Positions 16,028-24,415 of a stretch of DNA of 60,110 nt are shown piece by piece (within the stretch, counting starts at the first letter, position 1; each line of letters begins with the position of its first letter). The position numbers were made by a program, and so were the translations under genes. Source of the stretch: an uncultured Eggerthellaceae bacterium (lineage in GTDB: Bacteria > Actinomycetota > Coriobacteriia > Coriobacteriales > Eggerthellaceae). The stretch is taken from positions 1-60,110 of the forward strand of contig CAIFEB010000003.1 of assembly GCA_903789375.1 (NCBI GenBank), read 5' to 3'. Under the pieces are notes generated by a model. The model made no database searches and was not told the origin of the DNA. It saw nothing but the letters and a program-made list of their open reading frames with translations.

Positions 16028-17227
16028 ATGGCAACGTACCAGTTCGCGGACGACGTGCTCGAAGGCCGCTGCGCACGCTACCAGCAGGCGCTCGACGACG
16101 TGCGCGAACGCTTCGGGTTCGACTTCGCCTCGCTCGGGCTGGCCGCCTGCCCCGGCGCGCCGCTCCGCTGGGTGTACGGGTCGGGCGCGCACGGAACGCG
16201 CTACCGCCGCATCGTGCTGGCCCCCGGCCACGGCATCGGCGGCATCGTCCTCAAGACAGCGCGTGCCATGATCGTGCGCGATGTCGACGCCGAAATTGAC
16301 CCGCGCGAGTACTCCACCTACCCCATCGTGTTTGCCGAGGACATCCACAGCTTCTGCGCGGTTCCCGTGATGCACTGCGGCGTGGCGGCAGGGGCGCTGC
16401 TCCTCGCATACCGCGAACCCCTCGGACCGGACGGCCCCGACGGCACCGCGTTCACCGACGCCCTCGCGTGGCTCGATGGCTCGTTCTGCGAGTTCTCCCT
16501 CGTCGACGACGACTTCATGAACATATCGTCCGAAACGGCGCCGCACGGCGCCCTTGCCCGCAACGAATCAACCGGCATGTCCGCCCTCGCCCGCGCGCTC
16601 GACGCCCAGGAGGAGGAGCGCCGCCGCCTGTCGCGCGAGCTCCACGACACGCTCGCCCAGGAGCTGCTCGTCATCTCGTTCTCGCTCGCGCGCGTCGAGA
16701 GCGCAAGCAGCGACCCCGAAACGCTCGAGGCGCTCGGCCAGATGCGCACGTCGCTCGACACGGTGATCATGCAGGTCCGCAACCTCTCCGTCGAGCTGAG
16801 GCCGGCGGCGCTCGACCACTTCGGCCTGCAGGCGGCGCTGCGTTCGCAGGCGCAGGTGTACCGCGCGTCGTACGGAACCGACATAGCGTTCGTCGGGACG
16901 TTCGGCGACAAGCGCCTCGACCGCGCGCTCGAGACCCAGGTCTACCGCATCTTGAGCGAAGCGCTGCTCAACGCCTGCAAGTACTCGGGGTCGGACGAGG
17001 TCACGGTGCATCTCGACCGCGATGCCGACACGCTGTACGCCTCCGTCGTCGACACGGGGGCCGGATTCGACGTCGACCACCCGCAAATCAAGGGCACCGG
17101 CTGCGGGCTGGGCGGCATGCGCGAGCGCGCCGGCATCATCGGCGGCGCGCTTTCCATCGACTCGTCGCCGCGCGGCACGACGGTCGCGCTCACCGTGCCC
17201 CTCGGCAGAAAGGAACAGGGCCTATGA
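16028..17227 (+). CDS. Sensor histidine kinase, GAF plus NarX-type kinase domain
   Basis: The 399-aa protein has no membrane segment. Residues about 10-165 form a GAF-like sensory domain containing Cys and His residues (HSFCAVPVMHCG) that could hold a ligand or cofactor. Residues about 190-260 are a HisKA_3 dimerisation domain with the phospho-acceptor His in SRELHDTLAQELLVISFSLA. The C-terminal HATPase domain shows EALLNACKYSG and GTGCGLGGMRERAGIIGG. The response regulator overlaps its stop by ATGA. The pair ends 25 bases from the convergent nap operon, so nitrate, redox or oxygen sensing is a reasonable guess but not shown. Confidence 0.88.
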   Translation: MATYQFADDVLEGRCARYQQALDDVRERFGFDFASLGLAACPGAPLRWVYGSGAHGTRYRRIVLAPGHGIGGIVLKTARAMIVRDVDAEIDPREYSTYPIVFAEDIHSFCAVPVMHCGVAAGALLLAYREPLGPDGPDGTAFTDALAWLDGSFCEFSLVDDDFMNISSETAPHGALARNESTGMSALARALDAQEEERRRLSRELHDTLAQELLVISFSLARVESASSDPETLEALGQMRTSLDTVIMQVRNLSVELRPAALDHFGLQAALRSQAQVYRASYGTDIAFVGTFGDKRLDRALETQVYRILSEALLNACKYSGSDEVTVHLDRDADTLYASVVDTGAGFDVDHPQIKGTGCGLGGMRERAGIIGGALSIDSSPRGTTVALTVPLGRKEQGL

Positions 17228-17868
17228 TCCGCGTCGCGTTGGCAGACGACCACGCCATGGTGCGCCAGGGCGTCCGCATGATGCTCGAAACCGACGGTTC
17301 GATCGAGGTCGTCGGCGAAGCGTCCGACGGCATGCAGGCGGTGTCCCTCGTCAAAAGCGCCCATCCCGACATCATCCTGCTCGACATCTCGATGGGCGCG
17401 GGCGAAAACGGGCTTGTGGCCTGCAAGGACATTGTGCGCGACTTCCCGCAAACCAAGGTGATCATGCTGACGATGTTCAACGAGCCCGCGTACCTGCGCT
17501 TCTCGCTTGCCGACGGCGCGTCGGGATTCCTGTTGAAGACGGCGTCGCAGTCCGAGCTGCTCGAGGCCATCCACCAGGTCGCACAGGGAAACATCTACGT
17601 CCAGGACTCGATCAGCGCCTCGCTTTCCGAAACCGGCGAAAGCGAGCCCGCCGCCTTCGACGCGGACGTCCACCGCCTGACGGCGCGCGAGCTGGAGGTG
17701 CTGCTGCTTCTGGCGAAGGGCTACACGAACAAGGAAATCGCCGAGCAGGCGTTCCTGTCCGTGAAGACCGTCGAGGCGCATCGCGCTCACATCTACGCCA
17801 AGCTGGGGTTCAAATCCCGCGCCGATCTGGTCTCGTTCGCCATCCGCCAGAAGCTCTTGGCGCTGTGA
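17224..17868 (+). CDS. NarL/LuxR-family response regulator
   Basis: The 214-aa protein has a receiver domain (VALADDHAMVRQGVRMML, phospho-acceptor Asp in HPDIILLDISMG, Lys in GFLLKTASQ) and a LuxR-type helix-turn-helix (LTARELEVLLLLAKGYTNKE, SVKTVEAHRAHIYAKLGFKS). It is translationally coupled to the cytoplasmic GAF kinase. Candidate target sites are the repeats upstream of the nap operon at 23295-23357, but this is only positional inference. Confidence 0.92.
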   Translation: MIRVALADDHAMVRQGVRMMLETDGSIEVVGEASDGMQAVSLVKSAHPDIILLDISMGAGENGLVACKDIVRDFPQTKVIMLTMFNEPAYLRFSLADGASGFLLKTASQSELLEAIHQVAQGNIYVQDSISASLSETGESEPAAFDADVHRLTARELEVLLLLAKGYTNKEIAEQAFLSVKTVEAHRAHIYAKLGFKSRADLVSFAIRQKLLAL

Positions 17869-17892
17869 GCGCCCAATCCGGATGAGCCGTGC

Positions 17893-18801
17893 CTACGGCC
17901 GCCCGATCTTCATAGCGAGCGCGTCGGTCGGGCACGCCTCGATGCACTTCCCGCAAATCATGCAGTCGCCGGCGCTCACGCGGTTCTCGGTCCCCGCGAT
18001 CGCGCCGTCCAGAATCTCCGGGTCGCACAGGCACGCGTGCTTGCAGGCGTTGCAGCCGATGCACTTGTCGTGGTCGATTGCCACGTTAACCAGGCCGACT
18101 TTGCCGACGACCTCGTACAGTCCGCCGAGCGGGCACAGGGCGCGGCACCACACGCGGTGTCCCCAGAAAAGCTCGGCAAGGATGATGGCGACAAGTGTGA
18201 CGCCGCCGGCCGTCGCGCCGAACGCGATGAGCTTCGGGATGAACCCGACCGGCGACAGCGACTCGAACAGCGGAAACCCGAGCACCGCCGAAATCACGAG
18301 CACGCCCACCGCCACGTAGACCTTCGCATGCCGCGGCACGACGCGTTCCTCCACGTTCAGATGGAGCTTCCGCCGCAGCCAGTCGACGAGCTCGAGCACG
18401 GTGTTGGCCGGGCACACCCAGCCGCAGAACGCGCGCCCGCGCACAAGCCCGTACACGACGAGCACGGGAAGCACGCCGATCAGCAGCTCGAGCGAGAACG
18501 CCCTCGCCGCCACCATCACCTCGAGCGCCGCGAACGGATCGGCCAGCGAGACGCCGAACAGGCTCGACGACGAGAACGACCCGAACAGAAACGCGTCGGA
18601 GGGCGTGGCGGCGAAGCGCTCTTCGCCGCCGGTGACCCGCCCGAACAGACCCCAGCCCGCGTACAGCGGCGCGATGGCGAACACGGCGAGCGCCGCGATC
18701 TGCACCACACGCCTCACGCGCGTGAACCTGCGCGTCTGCGAGGCCTTTCGCTCTGTCTGCGAACGCGCCGGGGACGCGGCCGCTTCGTTTGCGTTGTCCA
18801 T
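17893..18801 (-). CDS. napH: NapH-like membrane quinol dehydrogenase iron-sulfur protein
   Basis: The 302-aa protein has four TM segments, the two CxxxCP motifs of the NapH family (RAFCGWVCPANTV and WCRALCPLGGL) and a C-terminal pair of [4Fe-4S] motifs (CIGCNACKHACLCDP and CMICGKCIEACPTDAL). With NapG it forms a menaquinol-oxidising module that feeds electrons to NapA. It is the last gene of the nap operon, 19 bases after napD. Confidence 0.9.
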   Translation of the reverse strand: MDNANEAAASPARSQTERKASQTRRFTRVRRVVQIAALAVFAIAPLYAGWGLFGRVTGGEERFAATPSDAFLFGSFSSSSLFGVSLADPFAALEVMVAARAFSLELLIGVLPVLVVYGLVRGRAFCGWVCPANTVLELVDWLRRKLHLNVEERVVPRHAKVYVAVGVLVISAVLGFPLFESLSPVGFIPKLIAFGATAGGVTLVAIILAELFWGHRVWCRALCPLGGLYEVVGKVGLVNVAIDHDKCIGCNACKHACLCDPEILDGAIAGTENRVSAGDCMICGKCIEACPTDALAMKIGRP

Positions 18802-18820
18802 ACGATACCGTCTTCCCGTC

Positions 18821-19096
18821 TCAGGCGCGCCCAGCGTCGTCGCCTCCCACCGGGTTGATGGTGGGGTCGTCCTCGAAGTTCACGTAGATGAGGTTCACGC
18901 CGGTCACCCCGTCGATGCCGATCATCTTGCTCGTCTCCGCGTAGGAGTCGTCCACCGTCTCGGACTCGACCGTGATCACGATCTTGTAGCCCTGCTCGAT
19001 GCTGTGGACCTCCACGCCCGAAAACGCGGGCAGCTCGCGCGCGACGGCTTCGGTCTTCTCAGGAACGCACTCGACGACCAGGCTCGATATCACCAC
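18821..19096 (-). CDS. napD: NapD chaperone of periplasmic nitrate reductase
   Basis: This 91-aa protein shows the NapD fold: MVISSLVVECVPEKTEAVAR, a central LPAFSGVEVHSIEQGYKIVI and a C-terminal strand GVTGVNLIYVNFED. NapD binds the NapA twin-arginine signal peptide and prevents export before the molybdenum cofactor is inserted. Its position directly after napA (10 bases) supports this. Confidence 0.9.
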   Translation of the reverse strand: MVISSLVVECVPEKTEAVARELPAFSGVEVHSIEQGYKIVITVESETVDDSYAETSKMIGIDGVTGVNLIYVNFEDDPTINPVGGDDAGRA

Positions 19097-19105
19097 GGTT
19101 GACCA

Positions 19106-21673
19106 CTACCCTTCGACTTTCGTCACGCTGACGCACGTCTTCTTGAAGTCCGGCTCCTTCGACAGCGGGCAATACGCCTCCTGCTGCACCAGGTTGATGA
19201 GCGTCTCCTCGGCGAAGAACGGTGCGAACAGGTACCCTTCGGGCGGCACGGTGCGCCCGGCCGTCGACACCGTGATCTCCACCTCGCCGAAACGGCTCGT
19301 CACCTTCACGCGGTCGCCGTTCTTCAAGCCCAGACGGCTGACGTCGGCGGGGTTCATGTCGAGCAACGCCTCGGGCAGCGCGTTGTTGAGCGCCTCCACG
19401 CGCCGCGTCATCGTGCCCGTGTGCCAGTGCTCGAGCAGACGGCCCGTGCACAGGTAGAACGGGTAGTCGGCATCTGGTATCTCGGCCGGCGGCTCGTACG
19501 GGCGGAATACCACCGACGGCTTGTGGTTGGCCGACTTGTAGAAGCTCATGCCGCCCGCCAGGCCCGCGTCGCCGTACTGCGCGATGCCGTACTCGTCATA
19601 GCCCTCTTCCTGCGGACCGTCGGTAAAGCGCCACTTCGTTGGCAGCCATTTGCCGTCCACCTCGCGAACGGGCCAGGTCATGCCGTGGTTGTAGATGTAC
19701 TCGTCGTACGGCGCCAGCTGCTTGGCCTCCATCTTGAGCGTGGCGCCGAACGTGCCGTCGGCGTCGCTGTTGATAGCCGCCGCTCGCGCGTTCATGCTCG
19801 GGTTGGAGAACGTCCGATACTCCTCCCACATCGAACGGCACAGCTCGCGCTCGGTATCGAACCGGAAGTCGGCGCGGTCCTTGTCGTACCACTGGCCGAA
19901 CAGCCGGTCGAACGCGTCTTCGCCCTCGATCGTCTCATCCACGAGCACGCGCTTGGCGATCTCCATGAGCTGCCACTGGTCCCAGCGCGCGTCTCCCGGA
20001 GGTTCCACCGCCTTCTCGAACACGGCCGTGCGACGCTCGCCGTTTCCGAACTGTCCTTCGCGCTCGACCCACATCGCGCTCGGCAGCACCACGTTGGCGT
20101 ACTTCGTCGACATGGTCGGGTACACCTCGCTGACCACGATGAACGCGTCGAAGATGCCGCGCTTGTCCTCCGCGCCGCGCCCGAGGAACCGCGTGAGGTT
20201 GGTCATCGACTGCGCCCAGTTGTTGTTGGCCGACCAGAGGAAGTCGATGTTGCCGTTGGACAGCTCGCGGAAAATCTTGGTGGTGTGGAAGCCCGGCGTC
20301 GCTATGTCGTCAAGGTAGTTCTCGGGCAGGTTCCACACGGCCTCGGTGTAGCGGCGGTGCTGCGCGTTGTTCACCACCAAGTCGGCAGGCAGACGGTGGC
20401 TGAACGTGCCCACCTCGCGCGCCGTACCGCATGCCGACGGCTGTCCGGTCAGGCTGAACGCCGTGCAGCCGGGACGGCCGTACTTGGCAGCGAGCAGGTG
20501 GATGTTGTGCAGGTTGTGGTTGACCCACGTGCCGCGGTTGTGCTGGTTGACGCCCATGGTCCAAAACGACAGGATGCGCAGGTCGGGGTTGGCGAACAGG
20601 CTGTAGAGCTCCTGCAGGTCCTCCACCGACACACCGGACAGCTCAGAGGTGTACTCCCAGGTGTAGGGGTCGAGCCGCGCCGCGTACTCTTCGAACGTGA
20701 TGGACTGCACCTTGTCGACTGTCTGCCCGATGTCGGACTTGTCGTAACCGTCGTACGTGGCGTTGCCGATGTCCTCGGTACCCTGCTTGAACTGCAGGTG
20801 GTCGGCCACGAACTGCTTGTCGTACGTCTCGTTCTCGATGAGGTAGCGCGCAATGCAGTTGGTGATGGCAAGGTCTCCGTTCGGCTTGAAGATCATCACC
20901 TTGTCGGCCGTCGCCGACGTGCGCGTGCGCAGCGTCGTCACGTCGTAGTGCTTGACGTTCTCGTTGGAGATCTTGCGCGACATCACGCGCGAGTACAGCA
21001 TGGGGTGCGCCTCGGCCATGTTGGCGCCCCACGTGATGATGACGTCGGCGTCGTCGATGTCGGCGTAGCAGCCCGCGGGCTCGTCGGTCTGGAAGATGTT
21101 CATGAACCCGACGACGGCGCTCGCCATGCACAGACGCGCGTTGGGGTCGATGTTGTTGGAACGCAGTCCCGCCTTCCAGAACTTCGCCGTGGCGTAGCCC
21201 TCCAGGATCGGCTGCTGGCCCGAACCCCAATACGCGATGCGGCTCTTGTCGTTCTTCCACGCCGTTCGCAGCTTGTCCGCCACCAGGTCGAGCGCCTCGG
21301 TCCACGTTGCCTCGCGAAATCCCTGGTCGGTGCCTTTGAGCGAGTTGTCCTCGCGGATGAGCGGCGTGGTCAGCCGGTCCTCGCCGTACAGGATCTTGCT
21401 CAGATAGTAGCCCTTCACGCAGTTCAGACCCCGGTTCGAATCGTTGTCCGGGTCGCCGTACACGCTGATGAGCTTGCCGTTGCGCGCTTCGCAGATAACG
21501 CCGCAGCCGCAGCCGCAGAAGCGGCAGACCGACAGCGTCTTAGTCGTCGCTGAGCCGTTCAGCGGCTCGTTGACCTTGGGCGCGCAGCCCGCCATCGAGC
21601 CCGTCGCCGCCGCCGTCGCCATCGCGATGGCGGCCGCCTTCACGAACGTCCGCCTTGAAACATCCATGGTCAT
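19106..21673 (-). CDS. napA: NapA, catalytic subunit of periplasmic nitrate reductase
   Basis: The 855-aa protein begins with a twin-arginine signal (SRRTFVKAAAIAM ... GSMAGCAP) and the [4Fe-4S] motif CRFCGCGCGVICEARNGK with a fourth Cys in RGLNCVKGY. The molybdenum-ligand region reads CMASAVVGFMNIFQTDEPAG, the NapA-type Cys ligand, and the C-terminal molydopterin-binding domain carries LYLCTGRLLEHWHTGTMTRR-like residues. It reduces nitrate to nitrite outside the membrane. AGGGGGAC before the ATG at 21673 sets the start, not the longer frame. The operon has napC-like, napG, napD and napH but no napB, so the electron path is unusual. A very long open frame on the opposite strand is a GC-bias shadow. 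Confidence 0.95.
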   Translation of the reverse strand: MTMDVSRRTFVKAAAIAMATAAATGSMAGCAPKVNEPLNGSATTKTLSVCRFCGCGCGVICEARNGKLISVYGDPDNDSNRGLNCVKGYYLSKILYGEDRLTTPLIREDNSLKGTDQGFREATWTEALDLVADKLRTAWKNDKSRIAYWGSGQQPILEGYATAKFWKAGLRSNNIDPNARLCMASAVVGFMNIFQTDEPAGCYADIDDADVIITWGANMAEAHPMLYSRVMSRKISNENVKHYDVTTLRTRTSATADKVMIFKPNGDLAITNCIARYLIENETYDKQFVADHLQFKQGTEDIGNATYDGYDKSDIGQTVDKVQSITFEEYAARLDPYTWEYTSELSGVSVEDLQELYSLFANPDLRILSFWTMGVNQHNRGTWVNHNLHNIHLLAAKYGRPGCTAFSLTGQPSACGTAREVGTFSHRLPADLVVNNAQHRRYTEAVWNLPENYLDDIATPGFHTTKIFRELSNGNIDFLWSANNNWAQSMTNLTRFLGRGAEDKRGIFDAFIVVSEVYPTMSTKYANVVLPSAMWVEREGQFGNGERRTAVFEKAVEPPGDARWDQWQLMEIAKRVLVDETIEGEDAFDRLFGQWYDKDRADFRFDTERELCRSMWEEYRTFSNPSMNARAAAINSDADGTFGATLKMEAKQLAPYDEYIYNHGMTWPVREVDGKWLPTKWRFTDGPQEEGYDEYGIAQYGDAGLAGGMSFYKSANHKPSVVFRPYEPPAEIPDADYPFYLCTGRLLEHWHTGTMTRRVEALNNALPEALLDMNPADVSRLGLKNGDRVKVTSRFGEVEITVSTAGRTVPPEGYLFAPFFAEETLINLVQQEAYCPLSKEPDFKKTCVSVTKVEG

Positions 21674-21774
21674 AGTCGTCCCCCTAATACTGCCCCGAAA
21701 GCCGGGCGCGCAGCCTTTCTCCGGCTGCGGCCCGCGCATCCGCCGCGCACGCCACCGCGCTGTCGGCGGCACCG

Positions 21775-22386
21775 TTATCTCCGCGTTTTCGATTCCTGCT
21801 CAGCCAACGTGACGATCCTGATGGGCACGTGCGGCTCGCTCACCGCGCAGCGCTCGACGCACAGGCCGCACCCCGTGCACACCTTCCGGTTGACGACCGG
21901 CTCGAACTTCGTGTGGATGCTGTCGCCCTCGACCCCTTCGAACGACAGCGTGATCGCCTCGTCGATGAGCGGGCACACCCGGTAGCACACCTCGCAGCGG
22001 TACCCCAGGTACGCGATGCACACGTTCTCGTCGATAAGCGCGTAGCCGACGTGCATGTCGTGTCGTTCTTCCACGTCGCGGAGCGCGTCGGTCGGGCATG
22101 CCGCGACGCACGGGAAGTCGTCGCACATGCGGCACGCCTGCTCGCGCGGCTCGATGCACGGCGTTCCGCTCGCGGCACCCGCCGCGGCTCCCGCCACGTG
22201 CAGCGCCGCGTACGGGCACGCCTCGATGCACTTGCCGCATTTGATGCAGCGCGCGATGAAGTCCGCCTCGCTCTTCGCCCCGGGCGGGCGCAGGAGCCGC
22301 GCCTGCGATTTGGCGCGTGCCGAGAACACGCCCTCGGCCGCGACGAGCGCCGCCGCGATACCCGCCATCACCTTGCCGGCAGCCAT
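21775..22386 (-). CDS. napG: NapG-like ferredoxin-type quinol dehydrogenase subunit
   Basis: The 203-aa protein carries four [4Fe-4S] motifs: CIKCGKCIEACP, CRMCDDFPCVAACP, a CEVCYRVCP group and CTGCGLCVERCAV. This matches NapG, the extracytoplasmic partner of NapH. The N-terminus (MAAGKVMAGIAAALVAAEGV) is a hydrophobic signal or anchor without a twin-arginine pair, unlike E. coli NapG, so export may depend on a partner or proceed differently. It lies between the cytochrome gene and napA. Confidence 0.88.
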   Translation of the reverse strand: MAAGKVMAGIAAALVAAEGVFSARAKSQARLLRPPGAKSEADFIARCIKCGKCIEACPYAALHVAGAAAGAASGTPCIEPREQACRMCDDFPCVAACPTDALRDVEERHDMHVGYALIDENVCIAYLGYRCEVCYRVCPLIDEAITLSFEGVEGDSIHTKFEPVVNRKVCTGCGLCVERCAVSEPHVPIRIVTLAEQESKTRR

Positions 22387-22395
22387 GATGACCTG

Positions 22396-23142
22396 CTAGT
22401 TCGCGCCGGCGAGGAACTGCTCGTCCTCGTACGACATGTACTGGTGCTCCAGGTTCTGCGAGTCTTGGAACGAGATCCAACCCTCGGGCACTTGGGAGTC
22501 GTCGTGGCACTGCGTGCAGACCATCACCGACGCGCGATGAGCCTTGTGGCAGTCGCTGCAGGTGTACTCGGTGTGGTGCCACGAATGAGGATTGCGGTCG
22601 TAGAGAGCCGTCTTCTTGGTCAGGTCGCTCTTCTCGTAGTTGTGGCAGGTGCTGTTCATGCAGAACTCGGTCTCGCCGACGCCGCGGTAATACACCAGGC
22701 GGGACAGGTCGCGTTCGGACAGCGGGTTGTAGTAGTTACCGGTCACCCATTCGATCCCCTCGGTGACCTGCTCTTCGATGGAGGGCACATGGCAGTCCAT
22801 GCAGCTTTTGCCCACGTTGCCGTGGACACTCGCGAGCATGCCCGAAGCCACCGCGACCTCGTTGCCCCACTTGTCGACGGCGGGTTCCTTGGGATTGGCC
22901 TGGAGCGTCTCCAGATACTCGTCCGACATCGGCGTATGGCAGATCTCCACGCAGAATCCCGGCGTGTTGTGCCACTGCGCGAACCCGATGCCGAGCACCA
23001 CGACCACGGCGATCACGCCCGTGACGATCTTCGCCTTCTTCGACATGCGCTTTTTGGGATGTGGCGCTTCAGAGCCCGTCGTGCCTGCGTCGGTCCGCTC
23101 GCTTGCACCGACGTTCGCTGTGACGTTCTTCTCTTCTCCCAC
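22396..23142 (-). CDS. NapC/NrfH-type membrane-anchored multihaem cytochrome c
   Basis: The 248-aa protein has a single N-terminal anchor (VTGVIAVVVVLGIGFAQW) and five candidate haem motifs: CVEICH with a following Met (CX3CH), CMDCH, CMNSTCH (CX4CH), CSDCH and CTQCH. NapC/NrfH proteins take electrons from menaquinol and pass them to periplasmic reductases. Two of the five motifs have non-standard spacing. The GTG at 23142 is chosen because AGAGGGGTG precedes it; the upstream extension in the same frame is not coding-like. It is first in the nap operon, so it probably supplies NapA directly, given that no napB is present. Confidence 0.85.
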   Translation of the reverse strand: MGEEKNVTANVGASERTDAGTTGSEAPHPKKRMSKKAKIVTGVIAVVVVLGIGFAQWHNTPGFCVEICHTPMSDEYLETLQANPKEPAVDKWGNEVAVASGMLASVHGNVGKSCMDCHVPSIEEQVTEGIEWVTGNYYNPLSERDLSRLVYYRGVGETEFCMNSTCHNYEKSDLTKKTALYDRNPHSWHHTEYTCSDCHKAHRASVMVCTQCHDDSQVPEGWISFQDSQNLEHQYMSYEDEQFLAGAN

Positions 23143-23227
23143 GATCGCACCCCTCTTCCTTGGAATCTGTTCCCCCTGCGCCCTCCCCTGGACGCCTGCT
23201 TGATCCCGCGCTTCACGGGATGTGCAC

Positions 23228-23357
23228 AGTATATGGAAGAAAGCTCCAAGAAAAAGACTCGTCGGCTGCATTTGAGCACGTGAGAGCCAGATATAGGGAA
23301 AACCCCTATGAGGGAAAACCCCCTACGCCGCAGACGACGCAATGAGGAGAACCCTTA
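23228..23357 (-). promoter_or_regulatory. nap operon promoter region with three imperfect repeats
   Basis: AGGGAAAACCCCT occurs at 23295-23307 and again at 23311-23324 (AGGGAAAACCCCCT). A weaker copy, AGGAGAACCCTTA, is at 23345-23357, so starts are 16 and 34 bases apart, on one helix face. Closer to the gene, TATACT (minus strand, 23233-23228) could be the -10 element about 85 bases before the GTG start. The repeats are placed like activator sites. The remainder of 23143-23673 shows no gene. Confidence 0.5.
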
Positions 23358-23673
23358 TATCGACCCGCTGTCGCCCGAGAACGAGACGTTCTTCAGGACC
23401 GGACCTCTCACGGGAACCGCAGCGTGCTCGGGCGCACGCTATGAAGAGGCGTCAAAAGCCCCGCTCGCGGGGATCATCAGCGCCACGGAGGCTTGCGGCA
23501 GGTGCTCGCCACCGACGTAAACGCTTGGCATGTGCAAAGCCGACGCGGCAGTGGAGCTCGTGGATGCGCGAACGTCGACGTACGCGCAAGCATCGTTTGC
23601 ATGACGCTCCCGAAGGAGAACGCACCGGGTCCATCGCCGATGCGGACTGCGTCGACGACGAGGTTCCGCTGGG

Positions 23674-24186
23674 CTAAAGCACCGCGGCCGCCATCATCGC
23701 AACGCACGCCCCCACCCCTGCGTAGAGAACCGCGCGGAGGGGATTTTTGAGCGCCGGGCTCGCGCCCAGGTCGCGCGACAGGCTCTTCATGCCCGCCCAT
23801 CCGTGCCACGCGAACGCGGCGAGCAGCACAAGCGCCGTTGCCCCCTGCGACAGCCCGAACAGAGGCACCTGCGCCACATGCAACGCGATCGCCGCGGCAA
23901 GAACCGCGCCCGATACCCACTTGAGCAGCTGGTGCCGCTTCTTGCGCGCGCTCGACGGACGCTCGGTATCACGCCACATGAACACGGTAGTCGCAACCGA
24001 CAGCGCCGCATGCGCGCACGCCACGCCGACGAGCGCCCAGAGCAGCGCCATCGGGGGCGCAGGCAACGGCTCCAGATGAGCGAGCGAGCCAAGGAGCGCG
24101 TGCCCGAGAAACGCGACGGCGAGCACCGCAGCGGCGATCGCGTTCGCGAGTCGCACCCGACTCGCCGTGTCCTTCGCCTTCCGCAC
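23674..24186 (-). CDS. Small four-helix membrane protein resembling Sdh/Frd cytochrome b anchors
   Basis: The 170-aa protein has an N-terminal cytoplasmic tail and four TM segments, each containing or bordered by His (FLGHALLG, CAHAALSV, IALHVAQVPLFGLSQG, FAWHGWAGMKSLSRDLG). This resembles the haem-carrying membrane anchors of succinate dehydrogenase or fumarate reductase, and a quinone-linked role is plausible. The GTG at 24186 after GGAGGGGG is the probable start. It lies upstream of the nap operon on the same strand but is separated by 530 bases. Confidence 0.6.
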   Translation of the reverse strand: MRKAKDTASRVRLANAIAAAVLAVAFLGHALLGSLAHLEPLPAPPMALLWALVGVACAHAALSVATTVFMWRDTERPSSARKKRHQLLKWVSGAVLAAAIALHVAQVPLFGLSQGATALVLLAAFAWHGWAGMKSLSRDLGASPALKNPLRAVLYAGVGACVAMMAAAVL

Positions 24187-24281
24187 GCCGCCCCCCTCCG
24201 TTTCCCGGTTCACGTCTGATGAATATCCGCGCAAGAGAACATGCTCGTATCAGGTTAGGGCTTGAGCCGGTGCCGCAAGAT

Positions 24282-24398
24282 GGGGCGATGCACCTTCGCT
24301 TTCCGGTGCATCGCCCCACTAAGCTCGCGCTCGCATCGCACGCGTGGGTACGAGCCTCAGCGGAAGGCTGGCGCCCCCTTTGACACACGCCAGCCTTC
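24282..24398. repeat. Two tandem perfect hairpins between the OFA transporter and the membrane anchor
   Basis: GGGGCGATGCACC and its exact complement form a 13-bp stem (24282-24317). GAAGGCTGGCG and its exact complement form an 11-bp stem (24363-24398). Neither is followed by a T-run on either strand. They lie after the 24416 stop on the minus strand, so they may terminate or stabilise the transporter mRNA. Confidence 0.6.
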
Positions 24399-24415
24399 GC
24401 GCCGATGCTCGTATC

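Noticed and set aside
19421-21553. Very long open frame antisense to napA
   Set aside because: It is a shadow caused by high GC at third positions; its translation is Arg/Val/His-rich without domains, and napA is certain.
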